DNA of 64,000 nt from UBA12202 sp002691725 (GCA_965660675.1 CBFIAU010000002.1:242814-306813), one strand, 5' to 3'; numbered from the stretch's first letter, positions 8,572-18,218 are shown. A program made the numbers and translations. The notes: generated by a model from the sequence alone, not told the origin.

Positions 8572-8638
8572 TGTTGACCAATTCGTGTTGTGATCATGGG
8601 CGGTTTGATACCCGAAAAAAAATGAGAAAGGATAAGCC

Positions 8639-8947
8639 ATGCTTCGCCTTGCAATAATATTAGTTGCTGTTGCTCTTGGGATTACCATTGGTATTGCCAT
8701 GGCCAGCCGCTATCAGCGCAATAAGGCAGAACAAGTGATTGACGTAGATGCGGAATATGAGCGCGATAGTTCGGTTAAAGCCACGATCAAATCCTTATTG
8801 CCGTGGATCATTGGATTTGCAGTGATTTTTGGCGGCTTGATGCTGCTGGTAAATCCCGAAAAGGCAGAAATAGATCAGCCGTATTTTCCAGCAACGCTTG
8901 AAGATGGCAAACTTAAACCTCATCATTTTGGCGAAGATAATGAGTAA
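8639..8947 (+). CDS. DUF6111-like small membrane protein
   Basis: 102 aa with two predicted membrane helices, at residues 2-22 and about 53-71, separated by a charged loop, and a C-terminal FPATLEDGKLKPHHF tail resembling the DUF6111 family. The family regularly lies between the Nudix and CCA-adding enzyme genes in alphaproteobacteria. No function is known. An AGAAAGGA ribosome-binding site precedes the ATG, and its stop overlaps the cca start by one base, implying translational coupling. Confidence 0.75.
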   Translation: MLRLAIILVAVALGITIGIAMASRYQRNKAEQVIDVDAEYERDSSVKATIKSLLPWIIGFAVIFGGLMLLVNPEKAEIDQPYFPATLEDGKLKPHHFGEDNE

Positions 8948-10326
8948 TGGCAAAAGACCACTCCCCCACAAAACCGCACATCACTGGCATTGGCGCCTCT
9001 ATCGGCCTATCTCATCTTGAGGAAGATAAAGCCCGATTGCTCGCCCTGGAGTTGCCGCGGCGGATCATTGATGCTCTCGCCCCGCATGCCAGTGATGTGC
9101 GGTTTTGTGGGGGTGTGGTCAGAGACCTTATGACAGGGCAGTTACGCTGGCCAAATCTGGATATTGATATGGCATCCCCTATGCCGCCAGATCAGGCAAG
9201 CGCAATTCTCAAGAAAGCAGGATTAAAAGTTATCCCGACAGGCATTACGCATGGCACGATTACGGTTATGAAGGCATCTGATCCGGCCCTTAAAGTCGAG
9301 CTGACAACCTTGCGCGCCGATGCTGAGCATGATGGCCGTCATGCCAAGGTCAGTTATATTGATGATTGGCTGGCCGATGCTGAGCGCCGTGATTTCACGT
9401 TTAATAGTCTATATATGACAGCATCAGGTGATGTTTTTGACCCCTTTGACGGCTTGTCTGATCTTGAGGCTGGGGTTGTTCGGTTTATTGGTGATCCGAA
9501 AGACAGGCTGGCCGAGGATTATCTGAGGGTGTTTCGCTATTTCCGATTTTATGCCCGATTTGGCAAAATGCCGATTGACCCCCAAACCGCAACAGCCTTA
9601 TCCGATGCGCTTGCCCATATTGATATCCTGTCAGGAGAACGTATCGCCTCGGAGCTAAAGAAAATCATGCAATACCAATCGCTTGCTACGATCACCATGA
9701 TGGATAATCTAGGTGTGTGGCAGGCGCTGACAGGGGGGCAGGTATGGGCTGACCATTATGCTGATCTGCTTGATCTGCTGGTTGATGATGTGGGGGTGAT
9801 TGCGGGTGATGAGACCGCGCAGGCTATTCTTGGACTAGCGGTGCTAATGCCAGCGGATTTATGCGAGGGGCTAGCCAAACGGCTAAAGCTGTCCCGCAAA
9901 GAGACGCAATCCTTATTGCGGATGGCAACGCCATTGCCGGCACAACAGCTCGATGTTTTATTATCACCCAATTATCGGCAAGAATGTTGGCGTTTATGCT
10001 ATCGCAATAGCTGGTCATTAGCCGATGTTATGGGTGCGTTTATCAATTCTGTGATTGTAAGGCAGACCAATTTGCCCGCCGCCAAAGGCTTGACAGGTAA
10101 TGATCTGCGGCAACAGATCAGCCGCATTGCTGGGGCGGAATGGCCAGCTATGCCTGTTAATGGCAATGATATTCGTGATAAACTAGAAGCCGAGAGCGCC
10201 CCATACACAGGAAAACAGGTGGGGGAGATATTAACCGCGCTTGAAGATATCTGGGTTGAGCAAGAGTTTGTTCCAAATCGCCGCACCCTGTTAACGCGAC
10301 TTGATGCGATCTGTGCAAAAGATTAG
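8947..10326 (+). CDS. cca: CCA tRNA nucleotidyltransferase / poly(A) polymerase family
   Basis: 459-aa class II nucleotidyltransferase. The nucleotide-binding loop CGGVVRD is at about 54-60, the catalytic aspartates LDIDMA at 71-76, and RRDFTFNSLYM plus the LAEDYLRVFRYFRF helix give the family's later motifs. It adds or repairs the 3' CCA of tRNAs; a poly(A) polymerase role is possible in the same superfamily, but the order of genes is that of alphaproteobacterial cca. The C-terminal half is longer than minimal enzymes, as usual for this branch. No break is visible. Confidence 0.9.
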   Translation: MAKDHSPTKPHITGIGASIGLSHLEEDKARLLALELPRRIIDALAPHASDVRFCGGVVRDLMTGQLRWPNLDIDMASPMPPDQASAILKKAGLKVIPTGITHGTITVMKASDPALKVELTTLRADAEHDGRHAKVSYIDDWLADAERRDFTFNSLYMTASGDVFDPFDGLSDLEAGVVRFIGDPKDRLAEDYLRVFRYFRFYARFGKMPIDPQTATALSDALAHIDILSGERIASELKKIMQYQSLATITMMDNLGVWQALTGGQVWADHYADLLDLLVDDVGVIAGDETAQAILGLAVLMPADLCEGLAKRLKLSRKETQSLLRMATPLPAQQLDVLLSPNYRQECWRLCYRNSWSLADVMGAFINSVIVRQTNLPAAKGLTGNDLRQQISRIAGAEWPAMPVNGNDIRDKLEAESAPYTGKQVGEILTALEDIWVEQEFVPNRRTLLTRLDAICAKD

Positions 10327-10407
10327 CTTATGAAATCAAAATCAAGCCCCATAAAGCCTGATAGTAAAAGCTTGGCAGAAAAGCCTAACTAAGGAAAACG
10401 CAGCATT

Positions 10408-11316
10408 ATGACCGAGCGCAAGCCATCCTCAACACCATCAGAAGCCATTGATAAATCCACCTTTATCAGCAGGCAGGAGTTGGCATCGGCATGGTTTCAA
10501 GACTTGCGTGACCGCATCAGGGCGGCATTTGAGGCCATCGAAGATGAGGCTGTGGCAGCCCATCCAGAGCTTGGTGCGGCTGGCCGTTTTGAAGAAAAAC
10601 CTTGGCAGCGCGATGGCGGTGGCGGCGGTGTCATGTCTATCATGAAGGGGCAGGTTTTTGAAAAGGTTGGGGTCAATATCTCAACGGTTAATGGTGAGTT
10701 TAGTGAGACCTTTCGCGGGCAAATTCCGGGGGCTGCTGATAACCCGATCTTTTGGGCAAGTGGCATATCGCTGGTCGCTCATATGCGTAATCCGTATGTG
10801 CCAGCGGTGCATATGAATACCCGATATATCAACACAGGCGGCAATCCGGGCAAGCGCTGGTTCGGTGGAGGTGCCGATTTAACGCCAATTATCTGGAATG
10901 ATGCGGATGTTGCCGATTTTCATGCCAGCCTGAAAACCTGCTGTGATGCGCATCAGCCAAATTATTATGCTGATTATAGCGCCTGGTGTGATGATTACTT
11001 CACCCTCAAACACCGTGATGAAAAACGTGGTGCTGGCGGGATTTTTTATGACTACCTTGATCAGGGTGATTTTGATGCTGAGTTTGCGTTCACCCGTGAT
11101 GTTGGTCTGGCCTTTCTTGATATTTACCCGCGTTTGGTGCGGCGGCGTATGGAAGACGCATTTACCGAAGCTGACAGAGAATATCAGCTGGTTCGGCGCG
11201 GCCGTTATGTTGAGTTTAATTTGCTCTATGATAGAGGAACAGTATTTGGCTTAAACACTGGCGGCAATGTTGAGGCGATATTGATGTCTTTGCCGCCCGA
11301 AGCACGCTGGCCCTAA
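10408..11316 (+). CDS. hemF: Oxygen-dependent coproporphyrinogen III oxidase, possibly ending early
   Basis: 302 aa; converts coproporphyrinogen III to protoporphyrinogen IX in aerobic haem synthesis. Family motifs are intact: GGGGGVMSIMKGQVFEKVGV, HMNTRYI, WWFGGGADLTPI-like RWFGGGADLTPI, and the YVEFNLLYDRGTVFGLNTGG block near the end. The gene stops just after PPEARW-P, where relatives continue for about 20 residues starting with a conserved tyrosine. The stop TAA at 11314-11316 sits exactly at that tyrosine position, and the in-frame sequence beyond reads NPASSRMAIRLDELGQ to a stop at 11374, resembling the lost tail. So a single-base nonsense change or error is plausible. Confidence 0.88.
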   Translation: MTERKPSSTPSEAIDKSTFISRQELASAWFQDLRDRIRAAFEAIEDEAVAAHPELGAAGRFEEKPWQRDGGGGGVMSIMKGQVFEKVGVNISTVNGEFSETFRGQIPGAADNPIFWASGISLVAHMRNPYVPAVHMNTRYINTGGNPGKRWFGGGADLTPIIWNDADVADFHASLKTCCDAHQPNYYADYSAWCDDYFTLKHRDEKRGAGGIFYDYLDQGDFDAEFAFTRDVGLAFLDIYPRLVRRRMEDAFTEADREYQLVRRGRYVEFNLLYDRGTVFGLNTGGNVEAILMSLPPEARWP

Positions 11317-11530
11317 ATCTTTGTAAATCCAGCCTCATCACGCATGGCGATAAGACTTGACGAATTGGGGCAATAATTAGGGCAATTGGTCGCAGATACC
11401 CCATATCAGGCATGGCATGAGCCATTATTTGCTTGGTCAGGATTATCCGTGTCGGTATAGTGAAAATCGAAATAAAGTGTTATCGCACAAGGGATGGTTT
11501 TAGACCATAAGTATGCTTTAAGGGGGACAC

Positions 11531-12061
11531 ATGAGCGATACCGTGGAGAATCAGGGACGGCGAGATTTCATTGTCGTTGCCACCAACACTATGCTGGCAG
11601 TTGGTGCTGCTGCTGTTGCCTATCCTTTTATCAACCAGATGAATCCAGCGGCGGACACATTGGCGCTTTCCTCTATTGAGGTCGATGTTTCTGGCATCGA
11701 GGAAGGTCAGGCGATTACGGTTAAATGGCGCGGTAAGCCAGTTTTTATCCGTCACCGGACAGCCGCTGAGATTGCGCTGGCAGATCAAGTCAGTATGGAT
11801 GATCTGCGTGACCCGGAAGGTGATATGGATCGCGTTGAGAAGCCAGAATATCTGGTCATTCAGGGCATCTGCACGCATTTAGGCTGTGTCCCACTAGGGC
11901 AAAAAATTGGTGAAATCAAAGGTGATTTTAATGGCTGGTTCTGCCCATGCCATGGCTCACATTACGATACATCAGGCCGTATTCGCAAAGGCCCCGCACC
12001 TACAAATCTTGAGGTGCCGCCTTACGCATTTCTTTCAGATAACGTCATTAAGATTGGCTAA
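11531..12061 (+). CDS. petA: Cytochrome bc1 complex Rieske iron-sulfur subunit
   Basis: 176 aa. A twin-arginine-type N-terminus (RR at 10-11) leads into a membrane anchor at about 13-33. The Rieske cluster is complete: box 1 C114-T-H116-L-G-C119 and box 2 C138-P-C140-H141-G-S; Cys114, His116, Cys138 and His141 bind the 2Fe-2S centre and Cys119/Cys140 form the disulfide. It passes electrons from ubiquinol to cytochrome c1 on the periplasmic side. First gene of petABC, preceded by GGGGGA 5 bp before the ATG and by a 214-bp leader region in which no clear promoter was recognised. Confidence 0.97.
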   Translation: MSDTVENQGRRDFIVVATNTMLAVGAAAVAYPFINQMNPAADTLALSSIEVDVSGIEEGQAITVKWRGKPVFIRHRTAAEIALADQVSMDDLRDPEGDMDRVEKPEYLVIQGICTHLGCVPLGQKIGEIKGDFNGWFCPCHGSHYDTSGRIRKGPAPTNLEVPPYAFLSDNVIKIG

Positions 12062-12075
12062 CCGGAGCTTATAAT

Positions 12076-13332
12076 ATGTCATCTCCTGAGTTTAAGAACC
12101 CCGTAGTTAAATGGATTGATCACCGGCTTCCGGTGTTTAGCTTCATGCATCATGAATTGCATGAATATCCTACCCCCAGAAACTTATCCTATTTGTGGAA
12201 TTTAGGGTCACTGGCTGGTTTAGCGCTAGTCACCATGATAGTCACTGGCATTATTCTGGCCATGCACTACACGCCACATGTTGATCACGCCTTTGAATCG
12301 GTTGAGCGCATTATGCGTGATGTTAACCATGGATGGTTGATCCGCTATATTCATATGAATGGCGCCAGTTTCTTTTTCATTGTGGTGTATATTCATATAT
12401 TCCGTGGGCTCTATTATGGCTCATATAAAGCCCCGCGAGAATTATTGTGGATACTGGGTGTGCTGATCTTATTGCTGATGATGGCAACCGCTTTCATGGG
12501 TTATGTGCTGCCTTGGGGACAGATGAGTTTTTGGGGCGCCACGGTGATCACCAACCTGTTTTCTGCTATTCCTTTGATTGGCGACAGTATCGTTGTCTGG
12601 CTTTGGGGCGGGTTTTCGGTTGATAATCCAACATTAAGCCGGTTCTTTGCTCTCCATTATCTCATGCCATTTATGATTGTTGGTGTTGTTATCCTGCATA
12701 TTATTGCCTTGCATCGCTTTGGCTCTAATAACCCATTAGGAATTGATGTTAGCGGTAAGCAAGATACCATTCCTTTTCATCCCTATTACACCAGTAAGGA
12801 TTTGTTTGGAGCAATGGTCTTTCTGACGATCTTTGCATCAGCTATTTTCTTCTATCCGAACTTCCTTGGGCATCCTGATAATTATATCCCTGCCAACCCT
12901 TTGCAGACGCCAGCTCATATCGTGCCGGAATGGTACTTCCTGCCATTCTATGCGATCTTGCGGGCTATTCCTGACAAATTGGGTGGTGTGTTGTTCATGT
13001 TTGGGGCGATTGCCGTGCTATTTATCCTGCCATGGCTTGATCGGTCACCCGTGAGAAGCGGCCGCTTTCGTCCATTGTTCAAGATGTTTTTCTGGGTCTT
13101 GCTGGCTGACTGTGTTTTGCTTGGCTATCTTGGCGGTAAACCTGCTGAGGGTATTTATGTGACGCTGTCACGTCTGGCCACGGCATATTACTTCATTCAC
13201 TTCCTCGTGATATTGCCGCTGTTATCCGTTGTAGAAAAAACGCGACCATTGCCTCAATCGATCTCAATGCCAGTAACAGGGGCTGGGATGAGCGCGGCAT
13301 TAGCGGCTAAAAGGGGGAAAGCCGATGTTTAA
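12076..13332 (+). CDS. petB: Cytochrome b of the bc1 complex
   Basis: 418-aa polytopic membrane protein with eight expected helices. Haem ligands lie in the MHYTPH/HMNGASFFFIVVYIHIFRG region and in HYLMPFMIVGVVILHIIALH. The ubiquinol-oxidation motif PEWY (VPEWYFLPFYAIL) is present. The gene lies 14 bp after petA and overlaps petC by eight bases, so the three subunits are co-expressed. Length and motifs match the single-polypeptide alphaproteobacterial form. Confidence 0.97.
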   Translation: MSSPEFKNPVVKWIDHRLPVFSFMHHELHEYPTPRNLSYLWNLGSLAGLALVTMIVTGIILAMHYTPHVDHAFESVERIMRDVNHGWLIRYIHMNGASFFFIVVYIHIFRGLYYGSYKAPRELLWILGVLILLLMMATAFMGYVLPWGQMSFWGATVITNLFSAIPLIGDSIVVWLWGGFSVDNPTLSRFFALHYLMPFMIVGVVILHIIALHRFGSNNPLGIDVSGKQDTIPFHPYYTSKDLFGAMVFLTIFASAIFFYPNFLGHPDNYIPANPLQTPAHIVPEWYFLPFYAILRAIPDKLGGVLFMFGAIAVLFILPWLDRSPVRSGRFRPLFKMFFWVLLADCVLLGYLGGKPAEGIYVTLSRLATAYYFIHFLVILPLLSVVEKTRPLPQSISMPVTGAGMSAALAAKRGKADV

Positions 13333-14110
13333 GCGCGTCAGTCAGATTATCTGCGCTGGCGGGATTGCTGTTCTCGCTGGTATGGGGGGCATGTCGCCAG
13401 CTATGGCGGCAGGCGGCAGTGGTGAGATTATCGAACATGAGTGGACATTTGATGGGCCGTTCGGGTTCTTTGACAAAGCCTCACTCCAGCGTGGATTTCA
13501 AGTCTATCGTGAAGTCTGTGCATCTTGTCATGGGCTAGAATATATCGCTTTTCGTAACTTTGCTGATCTCGGCTATTCAGAAGCTGAGATTAAGGCGATT
13601 GCGGCTGAATATGAGGTCGCTGATGGCCCAGATGAAGAAGGGGAGATGTTCACGCGGGCAGCAATTCCAGCGGATCGTGTGCCGTCTCCATATGCAAATG
13701 AAAATGCCGCAAGAGCATCTAATGGCGGGGCTTATCCGCCTGATTTGTCACTGATCACGAAGGCAAGGCCAAATGGGGCTAATTACCTTTACAGCCTGCT
13801 TGTTGGCTATAAGGATGCGCCGCAGAGCAAAGATGTTCCGGATGGAATGTATTATAACACGGCTTATAGCGGTAATTTGATTGCCATGCCGCAACCGCTT
13901 TATGGTGATGATATTGAGCTTGCCGTTGACGGTGATACATCAGTCGAAGCTTTATCTGCTGATGTTGTTGCGTTCTTGGCATGGGCGGCTGAGCCTGAAA
14001 TGGAATCGCGTAAACGGACAGGTATTGCCGTTATGCTTTTCCTCTTTGTGATGTGTTTCGTATCTTATGGCTCGATGCGCTATATCTGGGCAGATATCAA
14101 AAAGAAGTAG
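13325..14110 (+). CDS. petC: Cytochrome c1 of the bc1 complex
   Basis: 261 aa. A Sec signal peptide (residues 1-29, ending PAMAA) is followed by the haem c site CASCH at residues 65-69, a methionine-ligand region (IAMPQPL) and a C-terminal membrane anchor (IAVMLFLFVMCFVSYGSM). It accepts electrons from the Rieske centre and hands them to soluble or membrane cytochrome c. Last gene of the petABC operon, closed by a strong terminator. Confidence 0.96.
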   Translation: MFKRVSQIICAGGIAVLAGMGGMSPAMAAGGSGEIIEHEWTFDGPFGFFDKASLQRGFQVYREVCASCHGLEYIAFRNFADLGYSEAEIKAIAAEYEVADGPDEEGEMFTRAAIPADRVPSPYANENAARASNGGAYPPDLSLITKARPNGANYLYSLLVGYKDAPQSKDVPDGMYYNTAYSGNLIAMPQPLYGDDIELAVDGDTSVEALSADVVAFLAWAAEPEMESRKRTGIAVMLFLFVMCFVSYGSMRYIWADIKKK

Positions 14111-14156
14111 CCTCCGAACGGTACAGTCTGAGGCACCTTAAAACTGATTTTGCAAG

Positions 14157-14184
14157 CGCCAGCCATTGTGCTGGCGTTTTTTTT
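14157..14184 (+). terminator. Rho-independent terminator after petABC
   Basis: CGCCAGC pairs with GCTGGCG around a 6-nt loop and is followed by eight T residues, 47 bp past the petC stop. This is the clearest intrinsic terminator in the window. Confidence 0.92.
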
Positions 14185-14277
14185 GATGTTGTTTTCCATT
14201 GACAGCAAAGCCAAATTAAGTTCAGTCTCAAATAGTAGTCATCTTAATCTGAAATTTTTGTGGATATGGAGGTGAAA

Positions 14278-14514
14278 ATGCCGGACGTAGCAGTTGTACA
14301 AAAACTGATCTGTGAAGAATGTGGAACGCAGTTTAATTGTGGCTCGACCAAAGAGCATAGTTGCTGGTGTATGAACCTGCCTAATATGCGCGGTCAATTT
14401 GATCTTGCCGGGTCTTGTCTTTGCCCTGATTGTTTGACATTAGGTCAAGCTAAAGCGATTACCAAACAGCGCAAATCACGCCAAGCCGTGCGCCAAAAAA
14501 ACGCCATTAGATAG
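14278..14514 (+). CDS. Cysteine-rich CWC family protein
   Basis: 78-aa protein with CEECGTQFNCG near the N-terminus, then the diagnostic CWC triplet (SCWCMNLP) and a CLCPDCL motif, giving eight cysteines in all, most likely a zinc-ribbon-type fold. The function of the family is unknown. An upstream GTG at 14260 is in frame, but a near-perfect GGAGGTGA sits five bases before the ATG at 14278, which decides the start. The tail is rich in lysine and arginine. Monocistronic, converging with ychF. Confidence 0.82.
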   Translation: MPDVAVVQKLICEECGTQFNCGSTKEHSCWCMNLPNMRGQFDLAGSCLCPDCLTLGQAKAITKQRKSRQAVRQKNAIR

Positions 14515-14530
14515 CTAGATCAAAGCCAGA

Positions 14531-15631
14531 TTAAACATTAAAGCGGAAATGAAATACGTCACCATCTTTGACCAGATAGTCGCCACCTTCAATGCGTAAT
14601 TTGCCAGCATCTTTGGCGCCTGTCTCGCCTTGATTGCCGATATAATCATCATAGGAAATCGTTTCAGCACGAATAAAACCGCGCTGAAAATCGGTATGAA
14701 TAACCCCTGCCGCCTCAGGTGCTTTTGCGCCTTCTCGCACTGTCCAGGCGCGCGCTTCTTTTGGCCCTGCGGTGAAAAAGGTAATGAGGTTCAGCAACTT
14801 GTATCCGGCCTTAATCATGCGGGCAAGACCTGCTTCTTCTAGTCCTAAATCATTGAGAAACTCTTTTTTCTCATCAGCTTCAAGGGAAATAATCTCCGAT
14901 TCAATGGCGGCTGAAACAACAACCATATCAGCGCCTTCAGCAGCCGCTTTCTCAGCAACCTTTTGGGTCAGTGAATTGCCTGAAACAGCATCCTCCTCGG
15001 ATACATTACAGACATAAAGCACGGGCTTGCCTGTCAGCAGTTGCAAGCCCGGCAAGGCTTTCCTCTCGTCTTTATCAAGGGTTGGGATAGCTCGTGCCGG
15101 AATACCCTCGGCCAGCCCATCTCTTAACTTTTCCATCGTACCCATCAAGGCTTTGGCATCTTTATCTTGACCGCGTGCCTTTTTAATCAGATTGGCGATG
15201 CGCTTTTCCACCGAATCCAGATCAGCAAGCATCAATTCTGTTTCCACCGTTTCAGCATCACGGATCGGATCAATACTATCATCGACATGGGTGATATTAC
15301 TGTCTTCAAAACACCGCAAAACATGGGCAATGGCGTCAACTTCTCTGATATTGGCAAGAAACTGATTGCCCAAGCCTTCGCCCTTGCTAGCACCTCTGAC
15401 AAGACCCGCGATATCTACAAACTCAAGCTGAGTTGGCAGGATTTGGGCAGATTTAGCTATGGCGGCCAATTTATCCAGCCGCCTGTCTGGCACGGCAACA
15501 CGGCCAGTATTAGGCTCAATCGTGCAGAAAGGATAGTTCGCCGCATCGGCGGCTGCGCTCTCCGTCAGGGCATTAAACAGGGTGGATTTACCAACATTTG
15601 GCAATCCAACAATACCGCAATTAAAGCCCAT
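14531..15631 (-). CDS. ychF: Redox-regulated P-loop ATPase YchF (Obg family)
   Basis: 366 aa, full length. G1 is GLPNVGKST near residues 8-16; the YPFCTIEPNTGRV switch region, the DIAGLVRGASKGEGLGNQFL segment and the C-terminal TGS-like domain ending ...YLVKDGDVFHFRFNV are all present. YchF binds ATP rather than GTP and associates with ribosomes, with a role in oxidative-stress response. It lies downstream of pth on the same strand with a 41-bp gap, the usual ychF-pth pairing. Confidence 0.96.
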   Translation of the reverse strand: MGFNCGIVGLPNVGKSTLFNALTESAAADAANYPFCTIEPNTGRVAVPDRRLDKLAAIAKSAQILPTQLEFVDIAGLVRGASKGEGLGNQFLANIREVDAIAHVLRCFEDSNITHVDDSIDPIRDAETVETELMLADLDSVEKRIANLIKKARGQDKDAKALMGTMEKLRDGLAEGIPARAIPTLDKDERKALPGLQLLTGKPVLYVCNVSEEDAVSGNSLTQKVAEKAAAEGADMVVVSAAIESEIISLEADEKKEFLNDLGLEEAGLARMIKAGYKLLNLITFFTAGPKEARAWTVREGAKAPEAAGVIHTDFQRGFIRAETISYDDYIGNQGETGAKDAGKLRIEGGDYLVKDGDVFHFRFNV

Positions 15632-15672
15632 TTCATGTCTCCTTTATTTTTTGGTACTGGTTGGGATAGGGA

Positions 15673-16269
15673 TTAAGTCATATCTTGAGTTGGCTTTGGG
15701 GCAGGGGCTTTATGGGCAACGGCCGTCATGAAGGCTTCGTGGCCGTCCTTAACCCATATCGGCCATAAGTCGGTCATCACATCAAGCAATGGCGATAGCC
15801 AGAGCAAATCACCCTTGTCAAAATCAGACAACACATGGCGGTTAACATCACCCCCAAAGCGTGGGCGACCAACGCCAATCCGCAGCCGCCAGTAATCTTG
15901 ACCAAGATGACGATCAATATCGCGGAGGCCATTATGACCGCCGTGACCACCGGCTTGTTTGACGCGAATCTTACCTGCGGCCAGATCAATCTCATCATGG
16001 ATAACAATCAAATTGTCAGGAGTCTCTTTATAGAATGTCATGACCTCGGCAACCGGCAGACCCGACCTATTCATAAAAGATTGCGGCTTGAATAACAGCG
16101 TCTTACTGCCATCAATCAAGCCCTCGGCCAGCTTACCGCCAAACTTATCTTTCCAGTTTGAAAATCCATAGTGATCAGCAAGATGATCAACCATCATGAA
16201 GCCGACATTGTGGCGATGCGATGCATAGCGCGTTCCAGGATTACCAAGACCTGTAACGATACGCATCAC
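15673..16269 (-). CDS. pth: Peptidyl-tRNA hydrolase
   Basis: 198 aa. Releases tRNA from prematurely dropped peptidyl-tRNA. The family start VTGLGNPGTRYASHRHNVGF contains the conserved asparagine and the catalytic histidine; FMNRSG, IHDEIDL and the GGHNGLRDI motifs follow in order. It forms a cluster with rplY upstream (30-bp gap) and ychF downstream. The start is ATG at 16267-16269, with GAGGGAGATGTG just upstream as ribosome-binding site. Confidence 0.96.
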   Translation of the reverse strand: MMRIVTGLGNPGTRYASHRHNVGFMMVDHLADHYGFSNWKDKFGGKLAEGLIDGSKTLLFKPQSFMNRSGLPVAEVMTFYKETPDNLIVIHDEIDLAAGKIRVKQAGGHGGHNGLRDIDRHLGQDYWRLRIGVGRPRFGGDVNRHVLSDFDKGDLLWLSPLLDVMTDLWPIWVKDGHEAFMTAVAHKAPAPKPTQDMT

Positions 16270-16299
16270 ATCTCCCTCAAGTGAAGATCAGCTAAAAGC

Positions 16300-16944
16300 C
16301 TATTCTTCTGATGTCTCTGCTTCGCCCTCACCAGCACCTGCACCGTCTTCAGTCTCGGTATCGTCTTTTTCAACTTCGACTGTTGGTGAGGCGATTGTTG
16401 CGATAGTGAAATCTCTATCGGTGATTGTTGGCTCAGCATGTTCGGGCAGTTCAATGGCACTGATATGGATCGAATCGCCAATCTCGGTTCCAGCCAAATC
16501 TACCGTTAGTTTTTCAGGGATATGTGTGGCTGAACAGTTCATTTCAATCTCATACCGAACAACGTTTAACACACCACCGCTCTTCAAACCTGGTGAGGTA
16601 TCTTCGTTCAAAAACACAACAGGGATCATAACAGTAACGGTTGATGATGCTGTAATGCGAAGAAAATCAATGTGAAGTGGCCGATCATTGACCGGATGAA
16701 ACTGAATATCTCGTGTCAGCACATTTGAGGATTTGCCCTCAACATCCATATTGATCAAGCTACTCATGATACCCGGCTGGCTGATCATTTTATTAAAAGT
16801 GTTGGCATCAATATTGATGGTTTCAGGGGCTTCTTTGCCACCATAAATGACGGCAGGAATGAGACCAGATCGACGAGCCGCCCGGGCGGACCCCTTACCA
16901 GCCCGGTCACGCTTAGTCGCGCTCAAATTAATATTGTCTGACAT
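16300..16944 (-). CDS. rplY: 50S ribosomal protein L25/general stress protein Ctc
   Basis: 214 aa, the long form with a C-terminal TL5/CTC domain. The 5S-rRNA-binding part starts with RDRAGKGSARAARRSGLIPAV and FNKMI; the second domain contains IHISAIELPEHAEPT. The tail (about 25 residues) is acidic and glycine-rich. It sits in the common order prs, rplY, pth, ychF, all on the minus strand. Confidence 0.95.
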   Translation of the reverse strand: MSDNINLSATKRDRAGKGSARAARRSGLIPAVIYGGKEAPETINIDANTFNKMISQPGIMSSLINMDVEGKSSNVLTRDIQFHPVNDRPLHIDFLRITASSTVTVMIPVVFLNEDTSPGLKSGGVLNVVRYEIEMNCSATHIPEKLTVDLAGTEIGDSIHISAIELPEHAEPTITDRDFTIATIASPTVEVEKDDTETEDGAGAGEGEAETSEE

Positions 16945-17062
16945 GTTAAAACTCCATAATCTGTCAAAACTGCCATACCTCCAGGGGTGTATGGCTGGAT
17001 TAGATGCGCATGTTTAGCCTGAAAATCGCTGATCAGCAAGCGGAATATGCGGTTATGTGGGT

Positions 17063-17995
17063 TTAGTTAAAAAGTGACGAAACAGAACGTTCTTCATTAA
17101 TGCGAAGAATAGCCTCACCCAAGAGCGGCGCAATAGAAAGCTGACGCACATTATGAGCAACACGCATCGCTTCTGTGGCAAGGATAGTGTCTGTTGTCAC
17201 CAAGGCTTTCAGCGGTGATGACGCAATGCGCGATACCGCCCCTCCAGACAATACGCCATGCGTAACATATGCCTCAACAGATAGCGCACCGCTTTCCATC
17301 AGAGCGCTGGCGGCGTTACAGAGCGTGCCGCCCGAATCAACAATGTCATCAACCATGATGCAATGCCGTCCTGATACATCACCAATGATATTCATCACTT
17401 CAGAGACGCCAGCCTTCTCGCGCCGTTTATCAATAATTGCCAGCGCCGCATCTAGCCGCCGTGCCAAGGCACGGGCGCGAACCACCCCACCAACATCAGG
17501 CGACACAATCATCAGATCACCACTGGAAAAGCGATCTTTAATATCAGATATCAGAACTGGCGCCGCAAACAGATTGTCGGTTGGAATATCGAAGAAGCCT
17601 TGAATCTGATCAGCGTGGAGATCAACGGTCAGAACACGGTCAGCCCCTGCTGAGGTAATAAGGTTAGCAACCAATTTAGCGGATATTGGCGTCCGAGGCC
17701 CCGATTTGCGATCTTGTCTGGCATAGCCATAATAGGGGATGACAGCCGTAATACGTCTGGCCGAACCGCGTTGCAGCGCATCTAGCGTCACTAGCAATTC
17801 CATCAAATTATCATTGGCTGGATATGAGGTGGACTGGATTACAAAAACATCCTCACCACGGACATTTTCCTGAATTTCTGCAAAGACTTCCATATCGGCA
17901 AAACGCCGGATATCGGCTTTGGTCATAGGGACATTGAGATAAGTTGCTATGGCTTCAGCAAGTGGTCTATTTGAATTGCAGGCCAGAATTTTCAT
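17063..17995 (-). CDS. prs: Ribose-phosphate pyrophosphokinase
   Basis: 310 aa. Makes PRPP from ribose 5-phosphate and ATP for nucleotide, histidine and tryptophan synthesis. The class I motifs are present: YYGYARQDRKSGPRTPISAK, VDLHADQIQGFFDIPTDNL and the PRPP loop MVDDIVDSGGTL. It is followed by rplY after 118 bp. The 223-bp region upstream, shared with no other promoter, is AT-rich but no defined regulatory element was recognised. Confidence 0.97.
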   Translation of the reverse strand: MKILACNSNRPLAEAIATYLNVPMTKADIRRFADMEVFAEIQENVRGEDVFVIQSTSYPANDNLMELLVTLDALQRGSARRITAVIPYYGYARQDRKSGPRTPISAKLVANLITSAGADRVLTVDLHADQIQGFFDIPTDNLFAAPVLISDIKDRFSSGDLMIVSPDVGGVVRARALARRLDAALAIIDKRREKAGVSEVMNIIGDVSGRHCIMVDDIVDSGGTLCNAASALMESGALSVEAYVTHGVLSGGAVSRIASSPLKALVTTDTILATEAMRVAHNVRQLSIAPLLGEAILRINEERSVSSLFN

Positions 17996-18218
17996 TGATA
18001 AAAACCAAATCTATTACAAAATTGTGATACCAATTGTAAGGCTGGCAATCAAGTTAAAACACCATAAGAAAGTCGGTTTTTTCTCTATGTGATCATGCAT
18101 GACGCCAGTAATCCTAAAAAACATAGCATGAAAAAAATAATGAGATGCGGCATTTTAGCTTAGCGTCCTATACAATGAAATAATAATAAAGCAATGTCCA
18201 TTTTTGCGCTAGTGTATG

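Noticed and set aside
15167..15676. A 169-codon plus-strand frame across ychF
   Set aside because: Antisense to the conserved GTPase-like core of ychF; no ribosome-binding site or motif.
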